NCBI GenBank assembly: GCA_003339415.1
Contig: PDHQ01000240.1
Location: 1-53,754, forward strand
Reading direction: 5' to 3'
Source of the DNA: Ophiocordyceps camponoti-saundersi (nom. inval.)
Lineage: Eukaryota; Ascomycota; Sordariomycetes; Hypocreales; Ophiocordycipitaceae
Length of the DNA stretch: 53,754 nucleotides
Shown one piece after another: positions 25,082 to 36,692 of the stretch. Every line of letters starts with the position of its first letter. The stretch's first letter is position 1. A program made the translations under genes and the position numbers. The notes under the pieces are model-generated. The model was not told where the DNA came from. It ran no database searches and saw only the letters and a list, made by a program, of their open reading frames with translations.

Positions 25082-25091
25082 AGCTTAGAAT
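25082..25091 (-). other. Gyp-A candidate self-priming primer-binding site
   Basis: Read on the minus strand, two bases after the 5' LTR comes ATTCTAAGCT. The reverse complement of these bases, AGCTTAGAAT, occurs on the same strand inside the LTR (25147-25156). This is the layout of the self-primed Tf1/sushi group of Gypsy elements, in which the start of the mRNA folds back on the primer-binding site. Gyp-D has the same arrangement. Confidence 0.5.
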
Positions 25092-25093
25092 AA

Positions 25094-25419
25094 TATTATA
25101 GCTAAGATATATTAAATAAATAATAATATTAGTATTATAAATAAAGATTCTAAGCTAAGAAAAAAAGAATAAAAAAAAAGGAAAAACTCTTATAAGCGAA
25201 ATCTTAGTAAAATATATAAGGGTATATATTAGTAAAGATATAAGAGGGTATAGGGAAATCTAAGTAGAGAAGCGGTTATATTTCCTAGTAATTTCCCCTA
25301 AGGTCCTTTCTAAGTAGTTTTATAATAAGGTTTTTAAGGTTATATAAGTATAGTTAGAAATCCTTAGAAATTATTATAAAATATTTAAGGGAAATCCTTA
25401 TAAAAGCTAGCGTGTAATA
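25094..25419 (-). repeat. Gyp-A right LTR (5' LTR)
   Basis: 326-bp partner of 347-669, beginning TATTATAG and ending GTGTAATA. The target duplication gctta follows at 25420-25424. A reverse-oriented LTR of Gyp-B continues at 25425. Confidence 0.88.
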
Positions 25420-25424
25420 GCTTA

Positions 25425-25519
25425 TAAAAGTTTTTCTTTTTTCCTCTTTTTTTTAGCTTAAAATTTTTATTTATAATATTAATATTATTATTTATTTAGT
25501 ATATTTTTAAGGTATAATA
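25425..25519 (+). mobile_element. Gyp-B 5' LTR, second part
   Basis: Continuation of 122-346 after the Gyp-A insertion, in the opposite orientation to the adjacent Gyp-A LTR. It includes agcttaaaat, the RIP form of the LTR segment complementary to the primer-binding site. It ends GGTATAATA at 25519. Confidence 0.82.
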
Positions 25520-25790
25520 TTATTCTTAGCTTGTTTTTTACTAATAAGTAATTAATAAATATATATTTTATATTTATATTTTTATATTAAATAGAAAAAA
25601 CTTTATATATAGGTTAAATTATTACTAGCTAAAAAATATTTATTTAAAGCTTTTAAATAAACTTTTTAATAATTAAAAAACTTTACTTTAAGATATTAAA
25701 CTTTATAATAAAATAAAATTTTTATAAAAACTAAACTATAATTATAGCTATTTTTTTTAAAACCGCTTTTAATATAATTATATTATAAAA
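25520..25790 (+). other. Gyp-B leader with candidate primer-binding site
   Basis: Matches, in reverse orientation, the Gyp-D leader just inside 51947. The site ATTCTTAGCT lies at 25522-25531, two bases after the LTR. The leader is nearly pure A/T through RIP. LINE-3 is inserted at its end. Confidence 0.7.
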
Positions 25791-26889
25791 TACTTTATAT
25801 ATATTTTATAGATTCCGCGCTTATAGTAACGCGGATATAAACTTCTTATTTTTATATTATAAGTAAACTCCGCTCCCTTTATTATTTTATAATAATAGCT
25901 AGCCGCGCTAGGAGTAGTTTTAAGGGGGAGGGTAACGCTATATAAGTTAATTATAACCGCGAAAATATTTTACTTAAAATATAGCTTTATTTTAAATTAT
26001 AATAATCTTAAACTTAAAAGTTTATTATACTTATTACCTTATTAAAAACTAAGGTAAATATTAATAAGATTATTTTAAGAGACGCCTTTATTTTTATATA
26101 AGTAATTATTAAATAAATAGTAGAGTTTGAAAAAGTTTAGGGAGGTGCCCCCTTTACTCTAACTTTATTAGTTAGTAATATCTCCTTAGCTATTATAGCT
26201 ATAATTTCCTCTCTTTTTTATAGCTTTAAGAGGAGCGGAGTATTTTTAATATAAGCTATAATTATAGCTAAAGCGCTAAAAAAAACTATTAAAAAATAAA
26301 TTCCTAAGTAATATAAGCGGCGGCGGATACGGCGTAACTTGTCCGTCGCCTAGTTATAAAAGTTAATTAACTATATATAAAAGATACGCTACTTCTAAGT
26401 CTATACTATAATAGCTACGATAAGTCGGTTAATATTAGTTAGACCTTTAATTACTTTAATAATAAAATCTTCGCTAAGGGCGGGAGGCAGTAAGCTTTAA
26501 AGTAATACGCGGCTAGTAGCCGCCTAAATAACTCGATTAGTAGAGAGCTATTATAACGCGTAATAGTGTAAATCTCCTTAATACGCTAAATAGTATTTTT
26601 CTACTACCTTTATTAATATAAAACTTACCTTAAACTTACTATAACTCTAATTTTAACTTATTAACTAAAAGTTATAATTAAAGCTTAGCTTATAAGCTAC
26701 CTTAACTATAGCGTAAATAGCTTTTATTATAGTAAGATTAGTATTAACGGAACTCGATACGCGCTTAATATAAGGCGCGATCTAAAAGGAAAAGGTAAGA
26801 TATTAGCGGTATCGGATTCGCCGTTTAATTCGGAGTAGGGCTATGCCTAGCCGAGTTCCGGCTAGGGGTAGTCGCGACCGTAGCAAAGG

Positions 26890-28330
26890 AGGAAGAAATT
26901 TTTATAAAGGAACTAAGGTTATAACGCGCTCCGAATATAAGTTAGATTTATCTATATACTAATCTAAAAATACTAATTTTAATAGAAAATATACTAGATA
27001 TAATTAGAGATTATTATAAGTTTTAGTTAATAAGAATAAGAAAAAACTATATTATTAACTATTAGGTATTATATTAGCTAACGCGTTCCGCGTAGCTTAG
27101 GCTATAATAATAGCTTATAAGGAACTTAAATTAGATTAAATCCGGACTTAGACTAATTATATTATATACGAGGAAATTAAAAATATTATTATTATTACTT
27201 TTTATAAATTATTATATTCGGAGATAACGAAATAGGGAGTATACCGAATATAAGTATAAGTTATATTAACTTTAACTTTATTATATAACTTAGAAAAAAA
27301 GCTTCCCCCGCGTTATAAGAAGGAAATTATTATTCGCTTAGTAGATATAACGGATAATATTATAAATAAAACGGTATATAATATTATATAAGCTATTAAT
27401 ACCGCTATTTACTCTAACTTATACCTAGTTATATATTACCTTAATAGTAAGGATATTAGACTTACTTTTAATAAGAATATAGCTACCTTTACTTAGGACC
27501 TAAGCTAAGTTACGCTTATTTTCGGCGATAAAGCGATTATTATAAATAAGATCTATAATATTATTACTAAAAGATTTCCTCTAAACCTCGCTATTAGGGA
27601 ATACGATAACCTCCTTAATAAGATAGTATAAGTTAATAAAATACCTATAACTTATCTATAAGCGCTTAAGCCTTAGCTTAAATTTACTAAGATAGCGGTT
27701 ATTATTAGCTTTAAATTATTAGTTAATATTAATAAACTTTACGATAATAAGCTAGCTATTAACGCTTAGATTTTTCGTATAAAGCTATTCTTAGACGCGG
27801 TCCGCCCCTAATAATATTATAATTATTATTATTTTAAGTATATTACTAAAATATATAAATACCTTAAGCTTTATAATAAGTATAAAGCGACTAATTATAA
27901 GAATAAGGATAACTACTATACTAGAATTAGAGGATACCTATTTTATTATATCTCTTATAGTAGGGATTACCCCGTATAATTTAGGCTTTACCTTATCGCT
28001 ATTAAATACTAAGATTAGGCGAGAGCTTATTATAAGAGATAACTAGTTAGATTTACTAAGCTTAGCTTATAGTTTATCTTATAATTAATAAAATTAATAA
28101 TAACTAAGGATGTTATTATATATAGTATATCCTTAAGCTAGTTTATTACTAGAAAGAAGTATAAATAACCTTTAAGCTTCGGAGGGGGCCGCCCCGCTAC
28201 TAAGACGTAGGTAATTAAGAATACCCCTAAGGTAATAAGACGCTTTATCTAATAAGCTCGGAGTACCTCCCTCCCTTAAGATATAAATAGCGTTTTACTT
28301 ATATAAACTATTAACGAACTAGCTTTATCT
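26890..28330 (+). pseudogene. LINE-2 ORF1 (gag-like), degraded
   Basis: Region between the GC-rich leader and ORF2, where the ORF1 of Tad/I-type LINEs lies. A purine-rich start (gtagcaaaggaggaagaa, about 26880-26897) is followed by lysine- and arginine-rich coding-like sequence. A possible CCHC block near 27935-27975 has lost its Cys codons to RIP and cannot be confirmed. Boundaries are estimates. Confidence 0.5.
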
Positions 28331-31300
28331 CTAATTTAACTTAACCTTACTATCTAAAAAAGCGTAGAAATACTAATTACCCCGGCCCTAGCCTAAACTT
28401 AGATAAAATCTATAACTAAGCTATAAAGAAATTATAGCGAAGAAACTAATATTATTATAACCGTTTTCTTATATTTATAAAAGTCTTTTCTTAGAATATA
28501 AATAAGCGCACTAAGCTAGCTAAGCTAATATTTAATAGTAAATTAGATTATAATATTATTACTTTCTAAGAAACTATTAGCTACCTTAGCGTTAAGCCTC
28601 CTCTACTTAGGACTTCGCTTTACCGCCTCGTTTATAGTAGCGGCTATATTTTAGTCTATATTTATAAAAGATATAATATATTTACTTAGTTCCCGGAAAT
28701 AAGGGAGGATTAAACGAATATTACTTTTTATTTTAAATTTTAGTTTATTTTTATCTACTCTCCCCTTAATACCCCCTATAATAGTAGCTTTTTAATTTTT
28801 TAAAACTTTCCCCTAAACCCTAACCGCGTCCTAATTAGTAATTTTAACTTATATTAACTACTTTAAGACCGTTATAAAAAGCTTTCTAATAATTTAAATT
28901 AGCTAATTTATAAAATAACTAAGCTATAATTTTAACTCCTTACCCTAAAAAGAGAATATACCTAAATTTTCTATAAATATAAGGATAGTATACTAAACTT
29001 AGTTTAAGCTATAATAAACTTATATATATATTATATTAGTCCGGACCTTAATTTTACTAAATTTAACTATATCCCCTAATCTCTTATAGCCGGTATCCTT
29101 ATACTTATAATAGCGTATATATTACGCTTATAGTAAAAATAAGTAAACTTGGACTTAGTTTACCGTAAGTCCTTAGCTAAGATTACTTTTTTACTTTCCC
29201 CTTTTACTAACTTAATAAAGATTAATAACGCTCTTAACTAACTTTACTAAAAGCTATAACTTATTATTAACTAGATAATACTATTTATCGCTTTTTCCTA
29301 TTCTTATAAGGCGACGTAGTTTATTTTAGCTATAGCCTCGGCTACTTAAGTAGCTAAGTAAGCTCGGCGTAAATATAAGTCCCTCCTTTTAGACTCCTCT
29401 TAATAATAGCTTTAGGAGATAGCTTTTACTTAAAAGATAGCTATAAACTTAGTAAAATATACTTATTAGTAATCTTTTCTTTATATTATTATTAGCTTAC
29501 TTTTTAAGTTTTAGTATATTAAGCGTTAAGCTTATATTTAAAGTAATCTCTTTTAAGATCCGGTTTATCTCCTTACGTTAAAAATAATTAATAAATTTTA
29601 AGCTAATAGCTATATAGCTAAAGCCGATATCTTAGCTAATTAGTTCTTTCCTTAGCTTTATAATATACTCCTAACTAATATTAAACTGCCTAAACTTAAG
29701 TTTTTTATTAATATTAAGATTACTTAAACTAATATTTTTATAATACTTAAGTTAATAACCTCTTAGAAGGTAGCTAAAGTAAATAATATTCCTATTAGAT
29801 TTCTTAAGATATATTACCTTATCTTTACTACCTAGCTAGCTATAATTTTCTAAATATATATATAATTTAGTTACTTCCTACCTTAGCTATAGTTTATTAT
29901 TATAATTATCCTATATAAGTTTAGAAAAAAGCTAAAAAGTTACTAAAAGGTAAGTACTTATAAGCTTATATCTTTATTATATTACTTAAGTAAAATCCTA
30001 AAAATTATAATAGGATAATAAATTACTAAGGCCGCGGAGTTATATTAACTCCTCCTTAAGGGCTAAATAAGTAATAAGCGGAATTAGTTTATAAAGCTAG
30101 CTATCCTTATAATTACTAAGCTTATTTAAGCTACTTAAGCTAGGAAAAAAGTAGCGTTTTTCTTATAATTTAATATTAAGGGAGCGTTTAATATTATATA
30201 TTATAATAAACTTATCGCTAAGCTTAGGTATTTAAGATTCCTAGACTAGATTTTAGCTTTCCTTAATAGCTATTTATAAGACTATACTACTTAATTTCGC
30301 TTTAATAATAAGATTTTAAAACTATATTAAATTAAGATTAAAATTCCTTAAAGTTCGCCGCTCTCCGCTATCTTATTTATCTTATATATAGCCCTACTTT
30401 ATAACCGGCTAATATATAAGGAAAGAATATAAATAATTAATTTCGCGGATAATATAAACTTTCTTAATATTAAGCTTAACTTTAAAATAATTATAAGATA
30501 GCTTTAAGCTATATAGGTAATATATAAATAATAAGTATATAATTATAATATAGAATTCGAGCTAAAAAAGAGTAAGCTTATATATTTTTCTTAGAAATAT
30601 ATTTTAGAGATAAACTTAGTTTAATTAGAGGATTATTAAGTTTACTTTATTTTTAAAATAAAACTCCTAAGCGTTTAAATCTATTAGCGGCTATAATAGA
30701 AACCTTATCTACGAATTATATATATTAAGCTTTTTTACTAAAACCTTACCCTTTTCCTTTTATCCGCCTTTACTTAAAGTTACCTCCTCGCCTAAGCTTA
30801 TAAACTTTATATAAAAGTTATCTAGTTACTTATTATATATACTATTATTATATTTTATATTATTACCTTTACGGGTAGAAACTTACTAAGCTTAGCTAAA
30901 GCTTTAAAACTAAAATAGTTACGATATTTTAAGATAGTACTTAAAGCTTATAAAGCTACGCTTATTTATTATTTTAAAGCTAAATTTTAGGTTCCTTTAC
31001 TTAATCTTTATTTAAATAAAAGGAAAACTAATACCTTTTACCGCTTAGAGGATATAATAATATTAAATAAGATCCGGACCGCTTTTAAAAATATTTTAAG
31101 GTTCCTATCGCGCTTCCCCCCTTATTAACTAATAAGATAATAAAAAGCTAAGTAGCTATTAGAAGAATATATATATTAAGTTTAAACGTAAACGAGACGC
31201 GATATATTACCTTTTAATAGGAAGTTTATAACTAACTTTCTCCGCTAAGATTAGAAAGTATAGTAAGAGGACTCTAAAAATTAGCTATATATAAAATATT

Positions 31301-31950
31301 CTAAGCTTACCTTATTTCCTTTTAATTTCTTACTTTACCTTAATAAGGCGAAGTTACTTAAAAAATACGGAGACTTACCGAAATATATTAATATTATAAT
31401 TATATAACTCTATATAGGTAAAATTAGTTTTAGAAAGTTCTTCTTTTATAAGCGCGTGCCGAAAATAGTCTCCTTTTTATATTAATATAATACTAAACCG
31501 GAGAATACTTACTATTTACTTTTTTAATACTTTTAATTAGTCGAATAGCGCTATAAACTACCTTAGCTTATCTTTTTTAATATTAGACTATAATTAAAGC
31601 TTAACCGCTATTTATTAATAATTATAATTATAAAATAAATATTTTAATATACTAACTTATACTAATTTTAGCTTACTAATATTTTTTACGCTAATACTTT
31701 TAAGTTTAACTAAGGCTAAACGTAGCCTTATTTTATATAAATTATTATAATTATAATATTATTAATTTACTTACCTTATCTATAATCTACTTTATATCTT
31801 AAAGGAATTTATATTTATTAAGTTTAAGTTATTATCTCCTCCCCTATCTAATAACTCCTTAACTCCTCTAGCTACCTTATTAGTAAAAGTAACTATAAAC
31901 TAATACTAGCCCTATAACGTAAGTTTACTTAGCGTAAAGCTATTAAAACT
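28331..31950 (+). pseudogene. LINE-2 ORF2 (APE endonuclease and reverse transcriptase), RIP-inactivated
   Basis: Four landmarks share one frame. TF*ET at 28561-28575 stands for the endonuclease motif (F)LQET. LISLLYYLSKIL at about 29965-29997 stands for PISLLPTLSKILE. SSPLSAILFILYIA lies at about 30352-30393, matching the conserved SPLSP.LF.LYI. NFADNINFL at 30439-30465 stands for NFADDINFL, the catalytic motif with one Asp turned to Asn. A block reading F.IKGAF.II.HNKL precedes them. Frame continuity over almost 2 kb shows decay by point mutation without indels. RNase H is expected near the end but was not pinned down. Confidence 0.85.
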
Positions 31951-34035
31951 TAGGGCGAGGCGCGTTTTACTTAGAGTTACTATTAGCGTAGTAGCTTACG
32001 ATAAGTTCGGTATAATAATTAGCTATAAAGCGGTTACTTACTATTACGATAAGCTTAAAGTAATAACTAGCTTAAGTAAAGTTACTTATTATTAAAATAA
32101 GCTTAGAGTAATAATAAGATCTAGCGTAATAGCGGGCCGCGTGCTACTAGGGGTAATTATCGTTAGCGTTAATTTATTATTCTTATTAAGGAATAACTTA
32201 TTTAACCTTAAAATCTTTAGATATTTCGGCGATAGCTTATAACCGCGAAGCCCCCCGCGCCTCCTTAATACTCCGCTAAAATATAGCCTAAGTTTATATT
32301 TCTTTAGTAACTCTAAGTTAGTAAGAGGTAAGTTATATTAGAAACTAATTAATTAAAACTCCTAGCTAACGCTAGCTTACTAAGTAACTTAAAGTAAAGT
32401 AACTTTAAGAGTTTAAAAGATATAAAATTTAGCTAAATTTATCTTTACTATAATAGTATTATAATTTATTATAGCTATATAAATATTAGTAGCCGCTATA
32501 GCGGCTACCGCCTTAACTAGGGTCCCTTTTACTATAAGTAACTTAGCTACCCCCTTACTAGTTAAGCCTATCTTTACTATATCTAGCGCTAATATAGCCT
32601 CTAATTTTAAAACTTTATTATCGCCGAAACTAACTTAGCGCGAGCTCCCTCCCTTATTCTCCCTAAAGTATATTTTAGCAAAACGTAAACGCTTTAAATT
32701 AATAATAAAAATAAGTAATAGGTTATTATTATTATTATCTATATCTAGTATAATTATAAAAGTCTTAGGCGCGGCGCGGGCTTTTTTCTTAATAGGATAT
32801 ATTTAAATTATAATAAGAGATATTTATTTCTTATTTTTACTTTTTAAAAGCGCTATAAGCGCTACCTTAGTAAGCTTCGTTATTACTAGCTTACGCGTCC
32901 CGCTTATTTTATAAGTTACGTTTACTTTTACCTTAAATAAAGCTTAAGCTAGCTTTCTTAGCTTCTTAAATATTACCGCTACCTTTTTACTTAAGTTTAG
33001 TATATTATAAGCTATACTTATAAAGCTTAAAGTTTATTAATTAATATAGGCGTTAACTTATTTTAAAGTAGCGTAAATTAACTTAAGTATAAAGATAGAT
33101 ATCTCCCCCCCCTCTCCCTCCGCCTCTTTTACCTCCTTTATAACCTTAATATAGATACCCCTTAGGGCGTTTCTTACCTTAATTATATTCTTATAAGGAT
33201 AGTTTTAGCTTAAATCTTAAATTAAAATAAGATCTTCTTTAGCTATAGCTTATACCCCTCTAAACTTTTATTATTTATTATAATATTTAGCTTATATAAT
33301 ATATAGCTTTATAGCGTTATTTTTAAGCTAAGGATATATAAATATATAAGTAAAATTTATTTAAGTATAAGTAACGTATACGCGCGCGTTTATAGTTATT
33401 AAATATTAGCTTAATCTTATTAATATATAGCTTAGATAAGGCGTAATTTACTTAGCTAATCTTAATAGCTAGTATATAAATAGCGGATATAGTCCTAAGT
33501 AAGTTTAAAAATATAACTATTATAAGGTATAGCTTATTTATTATTAATTTTTATATTACGGTTATAAGCTATTATTATTATAATAAAGGAAGTTAAGGTT
33601 AATATTATTTATAAAAAAAAAGGGCCCTACGCTATATAAGCTATAAAATTTTATACCTTATAATAGCTTATTTACTAATTATAGGGCGCTATAATATATA
33701 CTAATATATACCTTTTTACTTTATAATAATATATACCTCTTTCCCTTACTAAGGTTTTAGCTTATATTTGCCCTCCCGTAGCTAAGGTTCGTAGCTACTT
33801 TTATTATAGTAACCCCTAAACCCCGGCTCGTTCTACCCTAAACCTGCTACTATAACCTAGCGGACTAGCACGAGGCCCGCTATAGTACCCTCTCCTTACT
33901 TACTATTCTTACCTTACTAGCTACCGACTACTTAGTAAGGGGTTTTCCCCCGGGCCCGGCTCGGTTTTTCCCCTCTTCCTACCCTTTATATGCTTAGACA
34001 CCTTATAGGTCCTTAGAGTAATATAATATATATAT
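31951..34035 (+). other. LINE-2 3' region with unassigned sequence
   Basis: About 2 kb between the apparent end of ORF2 and the tail, longer than the corresponding part of LINE-1. Its base composition is coding-like, with CpG-rich patches (32225-32280, 32765-32790, 33100-33130). I recognise no domain on either strand. One plus frame (about 32230-33620) has only scattered TAA/TAG codons, but with TGA almost absent this is weak evidence. It ends with the terminal motif at 33938-33975. Confidence 0.5.
33938..33975 (+). other. LINE 3'-terminal motif (LINE-2 copy)
   Basis: The best-preserved copy: AGGGGTTTTCCCCCGGG, then CCCGGCTCGGTTTTTCCCC. It can fold through CCGGGCCCGG, and the GGGGTTTT and TTTTTCCCC arms are typical of the copies in the other LINEs. 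Confidence 0.75.
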
Positions 34036-34421
34036 ATAGTAAGATTAGTAATTAGCTTATACTTAATATAATTATTTATATACTTTATATAAAATATATT
34101 AAGCTAGTTTACTTTAACTATTAGTAAGTTTAGGCGCGTACTAAGGCTAAATACTTATTATACTATACTTAGTAGAGATTTTTAGAGCTTATAAGTATAT
34201 TAATATAACTAGCGTAAGATATATTATAAGAGTAATCTCTTTCGATAAGTATTTTACTTCCGGTATAAATTAGCTATAAATAATATATATACTTATAAAG
34301 ATTACTTATATAATTAATTTTATTAAAGTTACTAATTTAATAATAGCTTATTTACGCTAGTAAAAATAACCCCCTCTTTTTTATATATTTTTTAGCCTTA
34401 AGTTACTAATTTATAAAAATA

Positions 34422-34460
34422 ATTTCCTAATTAGGAAAGCTTCCTAATTAGGAAAGCTTT
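34422..34460. repeat. Paired CCTAATTAGG palindrome in LINE-4
   Basis: Counterpart of 16971-17006. Two CCTAATTAGG palindromes are separated by AAAGCTT; no differences are seen inside the palindrome cores. Confidence 0.78.
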
Positions 34461-34594
34461 ATAAAAAGGTATATACTTAAGTATATATTATATATATAAG
34501 AGGTATATAGCTATATATTTAAAAGTTAAGAGGTATATATTAAGTCCTTAAAGGGATATATACTAGCTTATATAAGTAATATATACCGCTACTC

Positions 34595-34660
34595 TCCTTA
34601 TCTTTTCTTATCTTATCTTTCTTTCCTTATCTTTTCTTATCTTATCTTTCTTTCCTTATC
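34595..34660. repeat. Tandem pyrimidine repeat in LINE-4
   Basis: Two tandem 30-bp copies made of CTTATCTTTTCTTATC and TTATCTTTCTTTC blocks, followed by a partial third. LINE-1 has a shorter version (about 17145-17190), so the array expands or contracts between copies. Confidence 0.8.
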
Positions 34661-34875
34661 TTTCCTTATATTATATAATATTATTATAGCTAACAGCTAC
34701 TTCCTTTATACGCGTTGCATATCTTACCTAGCCCTAAGCCGGCTACGGTCCTACCGCGCTATAAGGGGTTTTACCTCTTACGGGAGGGTTTTTCCTACCT
34801 AATATATTATTAAGGTTCTAGGAGCTTCTATAGCTATTAGCGTAATAATATAATAATAATAATAAGTAATATAAG

Positions 34876-36217
34876 TAATAGCTTATAATTTATTCTAACT
34901 TTATAGCTACTTTATTTTAAGTTTAAAGCTTTAAGGTAATTATAATAAATATTAACTATAAACTTTATAAGTAAAGCTAAGCTTTTATAATAAGAAAACT
35001 ATTTAGTAGCAATATTATAATAATATTTTAAAATATTATTTATAAGCTTTAGTTTAATTTAAAGTAGCTTTATATTATTTTTAAAAAAAAAGTATATTTA
35101 ATTAGTAAAGATTATACTTTTATTATAAAAAAAATATTAATATAAGCTTTATAATAAGGCGGTAAGGAAGCTTTTTAGAAAAAGATAAAATTATTAAATA
35201 AGGTTTTAATAATATAACTATATATAAAAAAATATTATTCTAAAACTTAGCAGAGTTCCTTAATAATTATTATTAATAGCGTAATAAATAAAAACTAAAT
35301 TTATAATAAAAATATAATAATATAAGCGAAGATTTTTAATATTAAATTATATACGCTAAAAGTTTAATTTTAGTAATGTTTAAAATATTACTAATTTAAA
35401 TATATTATTAAATATTATATAATAAGGCTATAATATAGTAAATATTTTACTATTTTATATATAAAAAGTAAATTTATTTACTTTATAGCTTATAAGAAAA
35501 GATTATATTATTACTTTTTTTATTAAAAATCTTACTTTAAGTAAAGTTAACTTTATTTTAAGATAAGAGCGGTATAGGACTAGGCGAAGAATATATATAT
35601 TACTTAACCTTAAAAATTTATAAATTAAAACTTTATATATACCGCCTCTCCTCCCTTTTTAGCGCTAACTAGAAACTAATAGTAGCTAGGGCGGAAATGC
35701 TAAAAAGTAAATATAATAATATCTTCTTTTTTAGCTTTAACTTTATATTTATTTATAGCTCCGCTATAATAATCTAGCTACTTTTCGAAATTAGCTATTA
35801 TAAAGTTTATTATAAGATAGTAAAACCTTTATATATTCCTAAGCTATATTAATAAGGCCTTAATAAATTAAATTATTAAAATTATTTTAATTAAATATAG
35901 GGATTTAGTTTATAATAATAATAATAGCTAAAAAGATAAGTAAGCTATATAAACTTTATATTAAACTTAGTTTATATATACTTTTATTATTATAAAGTCC
36001 GCTTTAAGGGAAATATTAGCTTTTAAATTATTAGTTAATATCTAACTTATTAAATATATAAAATATTAGGTATAGGCGGGGTTTAACTTAAAGCTAAGGT
36101 AACGCTTAAAAGGAGGGTTTTACTTTAATTTTTTTAGTTTTTCCCTTTTTTAGAATATATATAAGATAGTTTTAAGATATAAAAGGTATATTAGCGTATA
36201 AATTATAATATAATAAT
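34876..36217 (+). other. LINE-3 3' portion
   Basis: Sequence between the LINE-4 insertion and the end of LINE-3. The last 0.3 kb (35900-36205) matches LINE-6, and the terminal motif is at 36112-36148. Upstream of that no reverse transcriptase or other domain was recognised. It is heavily AT-saturated, in line with LINE-3 being older than LINE-4 and LINE-2. Confidence 0.6.
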
Positions 36218-36228
36218 ATATTATAAAA

Positions 36229-36692
36229 ATAATATATAAAGATAATATAATTATAAATATATATTATAAAGCTTTAAAATTAATTAATTAAAAAAATTAA
36301 AGTTTAAATATAAAATAAACTTATAAAAAATATTAACTAAATTTAAAGTTAGTTAAAAAATATTTATCTTAACTAAAAAAGCTATTAAATATTTTTTATA
36401 TTAATTATTTTAATAAAATAGCTAACCCCTTTTTACTTTAATTTTATAAAAATTTATTATAAAAAGGTAAATAAGTTTTTAAATAAAAAAAAGAAGTTTA
36501 ATATTTTTTATAAACTTAAAAAATAAAATAAAATCTAATAAAATAATTTTTATAATAAGTAAAATAAAATAAGTATTTTATTTTATATTTTAATAAGAAA
36601 AGTTTATAAATTTTTAAAAACTTAATATAATTTAGAAAAATACCTTTTTTCTAGTTTAGCTAAAATAGTTTAATACTTAAAGTTTACTTATA
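36229..36692 (+). pseudogene. Gyp-B gag fragment, extreme RIP
   Basis: After the LINE-3 insertion duplication the sequence aligns in reverse orientation with the Gyp-D leader and 5' gag region (about 51660 down to 51200), including the segment reading gctaaaatag followed by agtttactta. It breaks off at about 36692, where the match to Gyp-D ends. The rest of Gyp-B (about 4.9 kb, including all of pol) is not found in the window, so it must lie beyond the right edge or be deleted. Composition is almost entirely A/T. Confidence 0.72.

Larger units (their letters stand above)
347..25419 (-). mobile_element. Gyp-A, Ty3/Gypsy element split by three nested insertions
   Basis: Minus-strand Gypsy element with LTRs at 347-669 and 25094-25419. 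Its internal DNA aligns with Gyp-D: 670-1042 matches 46657-47030, and 18081-25093 matches 47040-51947. Gyp-C (1043-18075), LINE-6 (19414-19727) and a short LTR element (23019-24798) interrupt it, each with its own target duplication. Removing these leaves about 5.92 kb, against 5.965 kb for uninterrupted Gyp-D. The 5-bp target duplication is actta/gctta. All reading frames are ruined by RIP, so the element is dead. It sits inside the LTR of Gyp-B and is therefore younger than Gyp-B. Confidence 0.88.
26744..34035 (+). mobile_element. LINE-2, full-length Tad-like LINE of another family
   Basis: 7.29-kb element flanked by a perfect 15-bp duplication, atagtaagattagta (26729-26743 and 34036-34050), ending in a TAATATATAT tail. 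It has a GC-rich leader (26810-26890), an ORF1 region and an ORF2 with endonuclease and reverse transcriptase motifs in one frame. About 2 kb of further sequence precedes the terminal motif (33938-33975). It retains much CpG. It is the innermost layer of a three-deep LINE nest (LINE-3, LINE-4, LINE-2) inside Gyp-B. Confidence 0.9.
26318..34862 (+). mobile_element. LINE-4, 3' fragment of the LINE-1 family, split by LINE-2
   Basis: Flanked by the 13-bp duplication taagtaatataag (26305-26317 and 34863-34875). Its parts, 26318-26743 and 34051-34862, together give about 1.24 kb and align with 16165-17379 of LINE-1. It is therefore a 5'-truncated copy, the usual product of incomplete reverse transcription. 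It ends with the GGGGTTTTACC...GGGTTTTTCC motif (34765-34796) and a (TAA)n tail. LINE-2 is inserted inside it. Confidence 0.85.
25791..36217 (+). mobile_element. LINE-3, 5'-truncated LINE split by LINE-4
   Basis: Insertion in Gyp-B flanked by atattataaaa (25780-25790 and 36218-36228). Only 25791-26304 and 34876-36217 belong to it; the rest is LINE-4 and its target duplication. Net length is about 1.87 kb, so it is probably truncated at the 5' end. Its 3' end carries the terminal motif (36112-36148) and matches LINE-6 over about 0.3 kb. The 11-bp duplication is AT-rich and so less decisive than the others. It is supported by the fact that Gyp-B leader sequence aligns continuously with Gyp-D once the insertion is removed. 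Confidence 0.72.

Noticed and set aside
26744..26790. Continuation of LINE-4 homology into the first 45 bp of LINE-2
   Set aside because: A few words (cgcgcttaatataag) resemble LINE-1 near 16620, but the perfect 15-bp TSD and the strong match resuming at 34051 place the junction at 26743/26744.
32230..33620. A third open reading frame in LINE-2
   Set aside because: The frame lacks TGA, but TGA is nearly absent from all frames because TG is depleted. TAA/TAG density is not clearly below background and no domain is recognised, so it is not listed as a gene.
34595..34660. Functional promoter CT tract
   Set aside because: It is part of the LINE-4 3' region and shared in shorter form with LINE-1. 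Nothing downstream could be transcribed as a gene.
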